A DNA stretch of 64,000 nt from Bin87 sp965243255 (GTDB lineage Bacteria; Chloroflexota; Dehalococcoidia; Lucifugimonadales; UBA3495). Below are positions 43,388 to 51,938 of the stretch, one piece after another. The notes under the pieces are model-generated. The model ran no database searches, was not told where the DNA came from, and worked only from the letters and a program-made list of their open reading frames with translations. The position numbers and the translations under genes were made by a program. Each line of letters starts with the position of its first letter. Positions within the stretch are counted from its first letter, which is position 1. The stretch lies in contig CBDEUH010000004.1 in NCBI GenBank assembly GCA_965243255.1, forward strand, positions 744,001 to 808,000, read 5' to 3'.

Positions 43388-43410
43388 TCGGCACCGACGC
43401 GGAAATGCGG

Positions 43411-43442
43411 TAGGGGCGAATGATTATTCGCCCCTATTTTTT
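43411..43442 (+). terminator. Intrinsic terminator built from a GGGGCGAAT repeat
   Basis: TAGGGGCGAAT (43411-43421), loop GATT, ATTCGCCCCTA (43426-43436), then six T. The 11-bp perfect stem and T-run make a strong terminator between convergent genes. The arms are the same as in the hairpin at 59090-59114. Confidence 0.85.
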
Positions 43443-43467
43443 GAGTGATGTCGAGTCTGACACCGCG

Positions 43468-44412
43468 TTAGTCAACGTGTTGCATGATGTCGCCGGCGAA
43501 CCAGTCCAGTCGCTCCAGGGCTTGGTTGAGGTCGCTGCCGCGGATGTCGAAGATGATGTGGGATACACCGACCTCGGAGTAGGTGTGCACGTCTTCCAGA
43601 ATGGCGTCGGGTGAGCCGGAGAAGCGGCGACGGGGGCCGGATTGCATCGTGGCCGGGTCGTAGAGCGGCGCCTTCATTGAAATCTGTATCTCGGCCGGGT
43701 TGCGGCCGGCCTGCTCGGCGTAACGGTTGAGGGTTACCAGGTCGCCCGCCAGCTCTTCGGGTTCCAGCGTGGCCGCCGGGATGGTGCCAACTGGATGCCA
43801 GCCGTCCCCGATGGTGGCGGCGCGGCGGATGGCCGGACGGCTCTGCCCGCCGACCCAGATAGGCGGATGGGGCTTCTGCAGGGGCTTGGGCAGGAACTGA
43901 ATGTTGGAGAACTGCACGTACTTGCCGTCGAATTCCGGGTTGGGACTGGTCCACAGCTCCTGGTAAGCGCGGAGATATTCGTCGGTTACGGCGCCGCGTT
44001 CAGCAAATGGAGGAGTGCTCAGCGCCTCGAACTCCTCTTCCATCCAGCCGACACCGACGCCCAGAATCAGGCGTCCTTGGGACAGGACGTCCAGCGTGGC
44101 CAGAATTTTGGCGGCCAGGATGGGCGGGCGGTAGGGAACAATCATGACGCTGGGCACCAGGCGGATGTTCTCGGTTACGCCGGCCAGGTAGGTGAGCAGG
44201 GTCAGCTGCTCGAAGTACTCGCCGCTCTCGCCGGTGGGAAACTCGCCGCCTACGGTGTAGGGATAGGGCGAGTCGATGCGGCTGGGCACCAGCACGTGGT
44301 CGCCGGCCACCATGCAGTAGAAGCCGAGGCGGTCTCCGGTCTGGGCGATTTGCGCCAGCGGACCGGGCTGGGCGTTGGGGCCGTGATTGGGAAGGTAAAA
44401 TCCGAATTGCAT
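43468..44412 (-). CDS. LLM-class F420-dependent-type oxidoreductase
   Basis: A 314-aa luciferase-fold enzyme of the F420-dependent (TIGR03619-like) group: MQFGFYLPNHGPNAQPG at the N-terminus, ENIRLVPSVMIVPYRPPILAAKILATLDVLSQGRLILGVGVGW near residues 85-125, and PPIWVGGQSRPAIRRAATIGDGWHPVG near 180. AGGAG lies 7 nt before the ATG at 44412. The substrate is unknown. Confidence 0.9.
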   Translation of the reverse strand: MQFGFYLPNHGPNAQPGPLAQIAQTGDRLGFYCMVAGDHVLVPSRIDSPYPYTVGGEFPTGESGEYFEQLTLLTYLAGVTENIRLVPSVMIVPYRPPILAAKILATLDVLSQGRLILGVGVGWMEEEFEALSTPPFAERGAVTDEYLRAYQELWTSPNPEFDGKYVQFSNIQFLPKPLQKPHPPIWVGGQSRPAIRRAATIGDGWHPVGTIPAATLEPEELAGDLVTLNRYAEQAGRNPAEIQISMKAPLYDPATMQSGPRRRFSGSPDAILEDVHTYSEVGVSHIIFDIRGSDLNQALERLDWFAGDIMQHVD

Positions 44413-44449
44413 TGGACCACTCCTGACGGATAGGGCGAGGGAGCGTTGG

Positions 44450-44578
44450 CTAGACGCCAACCTGAACCTCACAGGCGCCGAACACCAGGGCAATAATGAT
44501 CAGGACAACGACGATGCCCGCCACTACGCCGAGAACGCATCCGCAGCCTTTGCTGAACGAGTCAAAGAATCTAAACAT
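44450..44578 (-). CDS. 42-residue single-helix membrane protein
   Basis: A complete small frame: basic/aromatic start MFRFFDSFSKGCGCV, then a long hydrophobic helix (LGVVAGIVVVLIIIALVFG), then ACEVQVGV and a TAG. The length, the clean single helix and the charge asymmetry are what is expected of a real small membrane protein. An AGGGA about 13 nt upstream is a weak ribosome site. It ends 37 nt before the flavin oxidoreductase gene on the same strand. No family is recognised. Confidence 0.55.
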   Translation of the reverse strand: MFRFFDSFSKGCGCVLGVVAGIVVVLIIIALVFGACEVQVGV

Positions 44579-44700
44579 GGTGGAATAATATCCCTGAACC
44601 ACCGGCCCACGGCGAAGTCGGATAGTGAGCTGGCGGCCCTGCTATAATAGCGCAGGCGGTTCGCCGCCTCAACTTGACGCAACCGGAAAGGAGACTTCTA

Positions 44701-45120
44701 ATGCCTAACATCACCCTGGATCAGGCCGAACTCGTACTGGCCGGCGCCAAAGCCGCCGCTCTGGATTTGGGCAAGGCGTTCAGCTTCTCGGTAGTGGACG
44801 CGCGGGGCGACCTGATCACCATGTGCAAGATGGACGGCTCCGCCTGGCGGACGCCTTACGTATCGCGAGGGAAGGCGCGGGCGGCGGCCTGCTTCGGCGA
44901 GCCCAGCGGCGACCTCACTGAGCGGTCCACCACGCCCATCATGCGGGCCGTGATGGAAGTGGAGCGAGGCGAATTCGTGCCCGGGCAAGGTGCGCTGCCC
45001 ATCTACATGAACGGAGAGCTGATTGGCGCCGTGGGCGGCAGCGGCGGCACGGCGCAGGAGGACGAAGACTGTTCGCGAGCGGGCATTGGCCGTCTCTCGG
45101 GCGCTTCTGCCAGCCGGTAA
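44701..45120 (+). CDS. GlcG/HbpS-type heme-binding-domain protein
   Basis: A 139-aa protein of the GlcG/HbpS fold: LDQAELVLAGAKAAALDLGKAFSFSVVDARGDLITMCKMDGSAWRT at the start, SRGKARAAACFGEPSG in the middle, and GALPIYMNGELIGAVGGSGGTAQEDE near the end. Relatives bind heme or corrinoid, or act as accessory proteins of oxidoreductases. AAAGGAG lies 7 nt before the ATG. A perfect TATAAT (44643-44648) lies 52 nt upstream, though its -35 is weak. Confidence 0.9.
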   Translation: MPNITLDQAELVLAGAKAAALDLGKAFSFSVVDARGDLITMCKMDGSAWRTPYVSRGKARAAACFGEPSGDLTERSTTPIMRAVMEVERGEFVPGQGALPIYMNGELIGAVGGSGGTAQEDEDCSRAGIGRLSGASASR

Positions 45121-45135
45121 CCCGGGAGTGCGTGG

Positions 45136-45179
45136 ATTCCCGCCCCGTATCAAGTACGGGGCAGGCTCTTCGCGGGAAT
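45136..45179. repeat. Palindrome nested inside a palindrome
   Basis: The outer arms ATTCCCGC (45136-45143) and GCGGGAAT (45172-45179) are those of the hairpin at 7113-7132. Their loop is replaced by an inner palindrome CCCCGTA-TCAAG-TACGGGG (45143-45161) plus a short tail. This looks like one intergenic repeat inserted into the loop of another. Confidence 0.75.
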
Positions 45180-45203
45180 GACGACGAAGGGTGGACAAAA
45201 TCA

Positions 45204-45230
45204 GGCCCCGGCAATTGGATTGCCGGGGCC
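45204..45230. terminator. Bidirectional hairpin terminator
   Basis: GGCCCCGGCAAT (45204-45215), loop TGG, ATTGCCGGGGCC (45219-45230) give a perfect 12-bp stem between convergent genes. T-rich DNA follows on the plus strand (GATTGATTTG) and on the minus strand (TGATTTTG), so it can serve both. Confidence 0.7.
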
Positions 45231-45254
45231 GATTGATTTGAGCTTGATGCGGGG

Positions 45255-45548
45255 TTAGTCGGTGGAAGAAATCTCGAAGTGCTTCACCCAGTACTCGCCG
45301 CGATAGAGGTGTTCAACTTCGCGGGCGATGTTGGCGCGGAATTCGCTGGTTTCGTAGGCCCGCAGGTCGCCCAGGGTTTCCCAGACGCTGACGCTGATGC
45401 CCTCGTCGGGGTCCTCGGTGCTGCGAATCAACTGCCGCTCGCGCAGTCCCTTGGGCTTGTTGCCGGCGGTAACGCGTTCGTGATAATGCCGCTCAAACTC
45501 TTCCCAGGAACCGGCTCGGAGCTTGCCCCAGACCATTCGTATGAACAT
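45255..45548 (-). CDS. Antibiotic-biosynthesis-monooxygenase (ABM)-like domain protein
   Basis: A 97-aa dimeric alpha-beta-barrel-type protein beginning MFIRMVWGKLRAGSWEEFERHY, with VSVWETLGDLRAYETSEF in the second half, a layout typical of ABM/heme-oxygenase-like small proteins. AAGGAGG precedes the ATG. No catalytic residue can be assigned. It follows the cytidylate-kinase-like gene by 38 nt on the same strand. Confidence 0.8.
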   Translation of the reverse strand: MFIRMVWGKLRAGSWEEFERHYHERVTAGNKPKGLRERQLIRSTEDPDEGISVSVWETLGDLRAYETSEFRANIAREVEHLYRGEYWVKHFEISSTD

Positions 45549-45586
45549 TTCGTAATTTCCTCCTTGGATTTGATTTGCCGAATTGG

Positions 45587-46276
45587 TTAGTGTTCCAGGT
45601 CGCCGGTGGCGTGGGCGATGATTTTGGCCGCCGTCTCGTCGCTCATGTGCCCCATGTCAAGCATCAGATGATACAGCGTCGGGTCGTGGGGAGATACCTT
45701 GAAAAATTTCTGGAAGAACTTGACCCGCGCCTCTTCCAACCCTTCCAGGTAGGCGCTGGCTTCGGCTTCACCCAGGTGCTCACGCTCCATGATGGTTTGC
45801 ACGCGCCGGGACATGGGGGCCAGCATACCGACGTGGAGCACGCCGGGGGTATCGCCAAGAATCACGTTGGCGCCGCGACCGATGATGACGACATGGCCGG
45901 CCTGAGCCAGGTTGCGCACCACTTCGCGGGTGGTGTCGATAAACAGCTGGTCGTTGACCCGCTGCACGCGGGATGACGATTCGCCGGCCAGTTCGTGGTA
46001 CGTTTCGGGCAGGGTTTCAATGCCTACGCCCAGGTCGTAGTCGCCCGACACCGCAGCCCGCTCCAGCACCCGGCCCAGCAGGGCCGCAACCCGGTCGCCG
46101 AATCTCTCCACCCGCTGCTCTTTGGCAATGAGCATGGAGACGGGCGAACCGATGACGCGGGCGGCCTCGGCGAACACCATACGGTCAACGTAGTTCAGGT
46201 GCAGGTCGCGGGCTACCTGCTGCCCGACAGCGATGGAGCCGGCGCCGATGGGGCCGTTAATGGTGATTACGGGCAT
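45587..46276 (-). CDS. Cytidylate-kinase-like P-loop protein
   Basis: A 229-aa P-loop kinase of the cytidylate-kinase-like family. The nucleotide loop reads GPIGAGSIAVGQQ (usual GxxGxGKS/T, here with Ser and no Lys in the loop), then YVDRMVFAEAARVIG near residue 30, VVIIGRGANVILGD near 128 and RRVQTIMERE near 158 as the lid arginines. The missing P-loop lysine is normal for some relatives in this family. It follows pnp on the same strand; GGAGG precedes the ATG. Confidence 0.85.
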   Translation of the reverse strand: MPVITINGPIGAGSIAVGQQVARDLHLNYVDRMVFAEAARVIGSPVSMLIAKEQRVERFGDRVAALLGRVLERAAVSGDYDLGVGIETLPETYHELAGESSSRVQRVNDQLFIDTTREVVRNLAQAGHVVIIGRGANVILGDTPGVLHVGMLAPMSRRVQTIMEREHLGEAEASAYLEGLEEARVKFFQKFFKVSPHDPTLYHLMLDMGHMSDETAAKIIAHATGDLEH

Positions 46277-46297
46277 AACAGGACCTCCTGTGCAAGC

Positions 46298-48870
46298 CTA
46301 CCGGCGTCCGCCGCCGCCTCCGCCGCCACCGCCCAGGAAGCGGCGATCGGACGGGTTACCCCTGCCGCCGCCGGAGGAACGATTGGGGGGACGGCGTCCG
46401 CCGCGGTCGCGGTCGTTGGGGTCGCTGCCGAGCATGGAGTTGCGGTCTCGCTCGCCGCCGCCGTAGCCACGGCCGCCGCCGCCGCCACCGCCGCGACCAC
46501 CACGGTCGCGGTCGCGGTCACGATCACGGTCTCCGCCGTAACCGCCGCGTCCGCCACGGTCACGATCCCGGTCGCCGCCAAAGCCGCCGCGTCCGCCTCG
46601 ATCACGGTCCCGGTCGCCGCCACGGCCGTAGCCTCCGCCGGGGCCGCCGCGTCCGCCACGGTCACCGCCGCGACCATAGCCGCCGCCGCGGGGGCCGCGA
46701 TCACGGTCTCGGTCGAAGCCGCCGCCGTAGGAGGGACGTTCCGGGCGAGGGGGGGCCGGCTCGGTATCACCCATCAGGACGCGGCGGGACATATTGATGC
46801 GGCCCATGTGGTCGATTTCGTGAATTATCACCGTGATTTCCTGGCCGATGTCCAGGTCATCGTTAGCCAGGTCACCCATCTCTTCGTTGCGTACCAGGCC
46901 GTCCTTACCGCCGGGGGTAATCTCGACGAAGACGCCGAAGTTGGTGGTGCGGGTAATCTTGCCGGTGATGATGTCTCCCACCTCGGGGTCGCGCGTGAGG
47001 CCGTCAACACGGCTGCGGGCGAGTTCGATCATGGACTGGTCGCTGGAGGAGATAACGACGCCGCCGTCGTCGGAAACGTCGATGCCGCAACCGGTCTCTT
47101 CCTGGATGGCGCGGATGACGCGACCGCCGGGGCCGATAGGGCGCCGATTTTCTCGACCGGAATCTGCATTCGCACCAGCTTGGGAGCGTACTTGCTCATC
47201 TGGGAACGGGGTTCCGTGATGGCTTCGGCCATGCGGTCGAGGATGTGGAGCCGGCCGACGCGGGCCTGTTCCAGGGCTTCGCTGAGCAGTTCCTGGGTGA
47301 GGCCGTCGATCTTCACGTCCATTTGCAGGGCGTTGATACCGCGCTCGGTGCCGGCGACCTTGAAGTCCATGTCGCCCAGGAAGTCTTCGATGCCCTGGAT
47401 GTCGCTGAGAATGGCGTAGCGTTCGCCGTCGCCGTCGGTGATGAGGCCCATGGCAATGCCAGCAACGGGAGCGGCCAGGGGAACGCCGGCGTCCATCAAG
47501 GCCAGAGAGGAGCCGCAAACGCTGCCCATGGAGGTGGAGCCGTTGGAGGCCAGCACCTCGCTGACGATGCGGACAGTGTAGGGGAAATCTTCTTCGGGGG
47601 GCATGGCCGCCAGAATCGCTCTCTCTGCCAGCGCGCCGTGTCCGATTTCGCGGCGGCCGGGGGAACCCACTCGCCGGGCCTCGCCCACGCTGTAGGGCGG
47701 GAAGTTGTAGTGGTGCATGAACTGCTTGGTGTTGTCGGGGCCGACGGTGTCCAACGTCTGCTTCATGGACAGGGAGGCCAGGGTGGCGATGGACAGCACC
47801 TGGGTCTGGCCGCGAGTGAAGAGACCGCTGCCGTGGGCCCGGGGCAATTCGCCGACGCTGCAGGTGATGGGACGGATTTCGTCCGGCTGGCGTCCGTCGG
47901 GGCGAACTTTGAGGTTGAGAATGCGGCCGCGGACTTCGGCTTTGACGAGGTTCTTGAAGGCTTCGCCGACTTCGGCGGAGGAATAATCCTCGGACAGCTG
48001 CGCCTTTACGTCAGATTCGATGGCGTCCAAGCCGGCGTCGCGCTCGCTCTTGAAGGAGTTTTGTTCCAGGACCTCGGCGATGCGGCCGTTGACCAGGGCG
48101 TCAACCTTCTCTTGCCGCTGGGTGGCTTCGTCGTAATCGACGTGGACCTCGGTCTTGTCGGCGCCGCGCTCGGCAACGAGTTGGTCAATCAGCCCGATGG
48201 TTTGGACGTTGCTCTCGTGGGCCAGGCGGATGCCTTCCAGGATGACTTCTTCTGAGACTTCTACAGAACCGGATTCGACCATCATGATGGCGTGGCGGTT
48301 GCTGGCCACGACCATGTTGAGCTCGGCGGCTGCGGCGCTCTGGTAGCTGGGATTGATGCTGTAGTCGCTGCCGTCCCAGGTGACGCGTGAGGCTCCGATG
48401 GGGCCGTCGAAGGGAATCTGGCTGATGGACAAGGCGGCGGAGGCCGCGACCATGCCCAGGGTTTCGGGCGGATGCTCTTCGTCAACGGAGAGCACTGTGA
48501 TGATCACTTGTACTTCGTTGTGCAGGCCCTTGGGGAAAAGGGGCCGGATGCTGCGATCGGTGAGGCGGGCCGAAAGGATGGCCTCGGTGCCGGGGCGTCC
48601 TTCGCGGCGGAAGAAGCTGCCGGGGATTTTGCCGACGGCGTACAGGCGCTCTTCAAACTCTACCGTCAGGGGCAGAAAGTCGATGCCCTCCCGGGCTTGT
48701 TCGGACATTACGGCGGTGGCCAGCAGGATGGTTTCGCCGCAGGTGATGGTTACGGAGCCGTGGGCTTGCTGGGCCAGGCGGCCGGTTTCCAGTGTGATGG
48801 GATGCCCACCGATATCGCCGTTGATGACGAAGGGGTCCATTAGTGAGCTGGTGATGTCAGTCGTGGTCAT
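46298..48870 (-). pseudogene. pnp: Polyribonucleotide nucleotidyltransferase, interrupted by a one-base frameshift
   Basis: PNPase degrades mRNA 3'-to-5' with phosphate. The first frame (48870 to about 47140) holds both RNase PH domains (FFRREGRPGTEAILSARLTDRSIRPLFPKG, MGSVCGSSLALMDAGVP) and ends in the KH domain at VEKIGA. The next codons run out of frame, while the other frame continues IGPGGRVIRAIQEETG, then the S1 domain (GDIITGKITRTTNFGVFVEI). One base is missing between 47137 and 47140. The C-terminus is an unusual Arg/Gly/Asp-rich tail of about 130 residues (RGGRGGYGG- and DRDRDR-type repeats). The deletion may be a sequencing or assembly error, because every part is otherwise intact. 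Confidence 0.85.
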
Positions 48871-49203
48871 AACAGGAGTGTTTTCTACCTCTCTCTTCCG
48901 ATTCGTGCTGCTGCCGGGCCGTCAGATGCGGCGGTATTGCGGCAAGGTTTCCGATAAATACTGGCGCCGATTCCCCGGCGGCGCGCTTTTGGTGTGCTCG
49001 TAGTTTGCGAGCGCGCTGGCTGCGATGTAGCGGCGAAGGCGGTTGTTTCAAGCTACGCATGCCGGCGTGCGGCGGTTTCGCCGAATAGTGGACAAGCCGT
49101 GTCAGAAACGGCGCCCTGGGATGAGCGGCGCGCGGGACGGCTGGGTCTCAGGCCGACCGACATAGCAGGGATTGCGCCCAAGCTGACGGTCTCAAGGCTC
49201 TAC
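48871..49203 (-). other. rpsO-pnp intergenic leader
   Basis: A 333-nt untranslated stretch between rpsO and pnp. On the minus strand several short GC-rich hairpins can be drawn, for example GCTCG-CAAACTA-CGAGC near 48993-49009. In other bacteria pnp messenger leaders are processed and autoregulated through hairpins here; a similar role is possible. No open frame with a good start is seen. Confidence 0.35.
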
Positions 49204-49470
49204 TTACCGGCGCAGACCGAGCCGGGAGATCAGCCTTTGGTATCTTCCGACGTCTTCACGGCTCAGGTAGTTGAGCAGCCGTCGGCGCTTGGAAACCATG
49301 GTGACCAGGCCCCGGCGGGAGTGTACGTCCTTACGATGGGTGCGCAGGTGGTCCGTTACCTGGCGAATGCGCTCGGTGAGCATCGCCACCTGTAGTTCGG
49401 TAGAGCCGGTATCGGAGTCGTGCGTGCGGTATTCGTCGATGATTCTCTGCTTGACGTCGGTGTCCAACAT
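49204..49470 (-). CDS. rpsO: 30S ribosomal protein S15
   Basis: An 88-aa protein of standard length with the S15 signature: HDSDTGSTELQVAMLTERIRQVTDHLRTHRKDVHSRRGLVTMVSKRRRLLNYL in the centre and RYQRLISRLGLRR at the end. It binds 16S rRNA at the central-domain three-way junction early in 30S assembly. The rpsO-pnp order is the classic bacterial arrangement. Confidence 0.98.
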   Translation of the reverse strand: MLDTDVKQRIIDEYRTHDSDTGSTELQVAMLTERIRQVTDHLRTHRKDVHSRRGLVTMVSKRRRLLNYLSREDVGRYQRLISRLGLRR

Positions 49471-49542
49471 TACTGGTAGAGTACCCTTTCCCTTCCGGGC
49501 CCTTGCAGCCCCGCATTGCGTTAGCTTGTTGCTTCACGGAAC

Positions 49543-49571
49543 AGGTTAGCACGGGAACCGAAAATAGGCAA
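49543..49571 (-). promoter_or_regulatory. Candidate rpsO promoter
   Basis: On the minus strand TTGCCT (49571-49566), 17 nt, TAACCT (49548-49543). Transcription would start near 49536, about 65 nt before the rpsO ATG. Confidence 0.4.
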
Positions 49572-49593
49572 CCTAACGGCCAAGCCGTCAGGG

Positions 49594-49622
49594 TTGACCG
49601 TGGCGGGCGGCCGTGCTAGTTT
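49594..49622 (+). promoter_or_regulatory. Candidate promoter of the riboswitch operon
   Basis: TTGACC (49594-49599), 17 nt, TAGTTT (49617-49622). The predicted start near 49629 lies about 23 nt before the riboswitch P1 helix, and the promoter is back-to-back with the rpsO promoter. Confidence 0.45.
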
Positions 49623-49651
49623 AGACGCGTTAACAACTGAACGCTCCAACC

Positions 49652-49904
49652 AACACCTGTTGGTGACCCGCGTTCCGGGTAGTGGTCGATGCCAGTCGGC
49701 CAGGACCTGCGGAACACGCGGGGCAAAAGGAAATCCGGTGAAAATCCGGTGCGGTCGCGCCACTGTAATTGGCGAGACGCTCTCCCGTTGACCTCTTTCA
49801 GAAGAGGATCGTTGACGCAAACCACTGTCTGCTCAGCGCGGATGGGAAGGTGGAGAGTCGTCGCTATCAGCCATTAGCCAGGAAGCCTGCCATCAGGTGT
49901 GTTC
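49652..49904 (+). promoter_or_regulatory. Cobalamin (B12) riboswitch aptamer
   Basis: The conserved cobalamin-aptamer features appear in order: GGAAATCCGGTG (49729-49740) and AAAATCCGG, GCCACTGTAATT (49759-49770), ACCACTG then GATGGGAAGGTGG, and the B12 box AGCCAGGAAGCCTGCC (49876-49891). P1 closes by AACACCTG (49652-49659) with CAGGTGTGTT (49894-49903). The P1 3' strand GGTGTGTTC (49896-49904) is also perfectly complementary to GAACACACC (49983-49991) at the foot of the terminator, giving a switch: B12 bound, P1 forms and the terminator folds; B12 absent, the two pair and transcription continues. Confidence 0.93.
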
Positions 49905-49989
49905 TGGCTGCACTTCGCGGAACGAGTGAAGCGGATTTACCGGTGAATCGGGCATGGCTGGCCAAGGTGAGCTGATGCCCGTGAACACA

Positions 49990-50020
49990 CCCCGTCCAAC
50001 CAAGTGCGGACGGGGTTTTT
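49990..50020 (+). terminator. Riboswitch-controlled intrinsic terminator
   Basis: CCCCGTCC (49990-49997), ten-nt loop, GGACGGGG (50008-50015), then TTTTT. It lies between the aptamer and the transporter genes, and its 5' base overlaps the antiterminator pairing with P1. Confidence 0.9.
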
Positions 50021-50158
50021 GTTGTCTTCGTTGAGGGCCATTTTACTCCGCGCCGCCGAGGTCAACCCCCACTTCGCTTCTACCGCACCAGTGCGTCGGG
50101 AACCAGGGAGGAGGGTGTTCACAGGCGACTCAAAGGAGCATATAGGGAAGGAATGAAC

Positions 50159-51895
50159 ATGGAAAGAATACTGATACAGCGTTTCAAAACGGTAATGGCC
50201 GTTGGGTGCGGCCTATTGCTGGTGCTGGCGGTGGCCTGCGGGACTGCCGCCGAACCCAGTGAGACGGCCCCGTCCACGGGTAGCAGCGACGTACAGGCGA
50301 CCGCGCCGGCGGCGGCTGCATCGCAACAGCAGGTCGCGACCGCCGCGCCGGTGCAACAAGCAGATTCGTCGACTTCCGCTCAACAACAGAACGAGCCCGC
50401 TGAAGCCGCAATGGCGGAGCGGCCCATATTGAACGCAGGCGTCATCTGGTTGGACAGTCCCCTGGACCCGGTGCAGAGCGGTTGGGTTGCCAATCAATCG
50501 GGGATGTCGGAGAACCTGTTCCGACTGTCGGGAAGCACCCTCAGTCCGGAGCCGTGGCTGGCAACGGAAGCCACGCATGTGGACCCATTGACCTGGGAGA
50601 TAGAAATCCGGTCGGGGGTCAAGTTCCACAATGGCAACCCGTTGGATGCGGAAGCGGTGAAGGCTTCCCTGGAGCGGGCCATTCGGATGTCGGAAGCGGC
50701 GGCGGATATATTGTCTGCCGACACGATATCGGTTAAGGACGCGCAGACCATCACCATCACCACCACGGCGCCGCAGCCGACGTTGCCGGGCCTGCTGATT
50801 ACTCCGGTATTCGGCATTCACGACGCGGTGGCGGCGGACGCCGCCGGCGAGGGCAATTTCATCGAAGCGCGCGCGCTTACCGGGCCGTACATTCCCACGG
50901 CTTACGTCCAGCTGGAGCACCTTGACAGCGTAGCCAACGACGATTACTGGGGTGGACCGCCCCCGCTGGCCGGCATCAATAGCCTTGCGATCCCAGATAC
51001 CAACAGCCGGGAGCTGGCGCTGCAGGCCGGAGACGTGGACATCATCATCAACGTGTCACCGGATGGATCCCAGGTAATCAACGCCAACCCGGGCACGCAA
51101 ACCGCGACCGCCGGCCTGGGCACCGCCTTGGTGCTATGGTGGGTCAACTTCGAACGCGGCACGCTGGCCGACCCGCTGGTGCGTCGGGCGGTGGCGCACG
51201 CCATTGACCGGGAGAGCATCGCCGGGCTGGTGGCGCCCTCCGGAGCGGGGTCATTCGCAGAGTTTATGCTGCCGGAAGTGGTGGTCTCGTGTCCTGACGT
51301 ACAGGCGCCGGCCTATGATCCTGACGAAGCCCGCCATTTGCTGGAAGATGCCGGCTACTCGGACAGCGACGGCGACGGAATCCTGGACAAGGATGGTCAG
51401 CCGCTGGAAATTATCATCGGCGGTTACCCTCAGCGGTTCCAGCTGCCGATTATGGCCGAAGCCGCACAGGCGATGCTGGCCGATGTTGGAATCAAGGTGA
51501 ACGTGCAAATCACCGAATGGTCGGTGGTAAAGGAACCCGCCTGGGACCTCTTCGGCTGGTACAACGGTGTCGTGGAAGGCGGCGGAGACCCGGTGTTCAA
51601 CATCAGCAAATTCGCCGGACTGCGAGCCGATGCCGGCGGCACGGGCGGCAACAACTACGGGCACTATGACAATACCGCCCTGGCGGAAATAGTGGGGCCA
51701 TCGGTATCGGTGTCCGACGTAGATGGCCGAAAGGAGATTGCCTGCCAGGCCCTGGCAGTCATCACTGACGAAACGGCGTTCCTGCCGGTGGCGCACATGA
51801 ATCTGGTGTTCGGCATCAGTGACAAGGTCACCGATTTCTCGCCCCATCCGTCCAGTCTCTATTTCTTCGACCATCGCGTTGGCCTGTCCGAGTGA
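50159..51895 (+). CDS. B12-regulated ABC importer substrate-binding lipoprotein
   Basis: A 578-aa family-5 solute-binding protein. The signal ends in lipobox LAVACG, followed by a Ser/Gln/Ala-rich linker and the ligand-binding body with TWEIEIRSGVKFHNGNPLDAEAVKASLERAI near residue 145, the SBP_bac_5 signature. The second ATG (50159) is used because AAGGA lies 6 nt upstream; an ATG at 50153 is too close to it. Control by a B12 riboswitch argues for a cobalt, cobinamide or B12-linked ligand, as NikA-like members of the family bind metal; peptide binding is the alternative. Confidence 0.92.
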   Translation: MERILIQRFKTVMAVGCGLLLVLAVACGTAAEPSETAPSTGSSDVQATAPAAAASQQQVATAAPVQQADSSTSAQQQNEPAEAAMAERPILNAGVIWLDSPLDPVQSGWVANQSGMSENLFRLSGSTLSPEPWLATEATHVDPLTWEIEIRSGVKFHNGNPLDAEAVKASLERAIRMSEAAADILSADTISVKDAQTITITTTAPQPTLPGLLITPVFGIHDAVAADAAGEGNFIEARALTGPYIPTAYVQLEHLDSVANDDYWGGPPPLAGINSLAIPDTNSRELALQAGDVDIIINVSPDGSQVINANPGTQTATAGLGTALVLWWVNFERGTLADPLVRRAVAHAIDRESIAGLVAPSGAGSFAEFMLPEVVVSCPDVQAPAYDPDEARHLLEDAGYSDSDGDGILDKDGQPLEIIIGGYPQRFQLPIMAEAAQAMLADVGIKVNVQITEWSVVKEPAWDLFGWYNGVVEGGGDPVFNISKFAGLRADAGGTGGNNYGHYDNTALAEIVGPSVSVSDVDGRKEIACQALAVITDETAFLPVAHMNLVFGISDKVTDFSPHPSSLYFFDHRVGLSE

Positions 51896-51938
51896 TGATC
51901 GATACCGGCCGGCACGGGATAAATAGACAGCCGTCGGC

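Noticed and set aside
47029..47145. The pnp break as a programmed frameshift or a selenocysteine site
   Set aside because: The two halves are in different frames, so no stop readthrough can join them. No slippery heptamer or following pseudoknot is visible. A one-base deletion is simpler.
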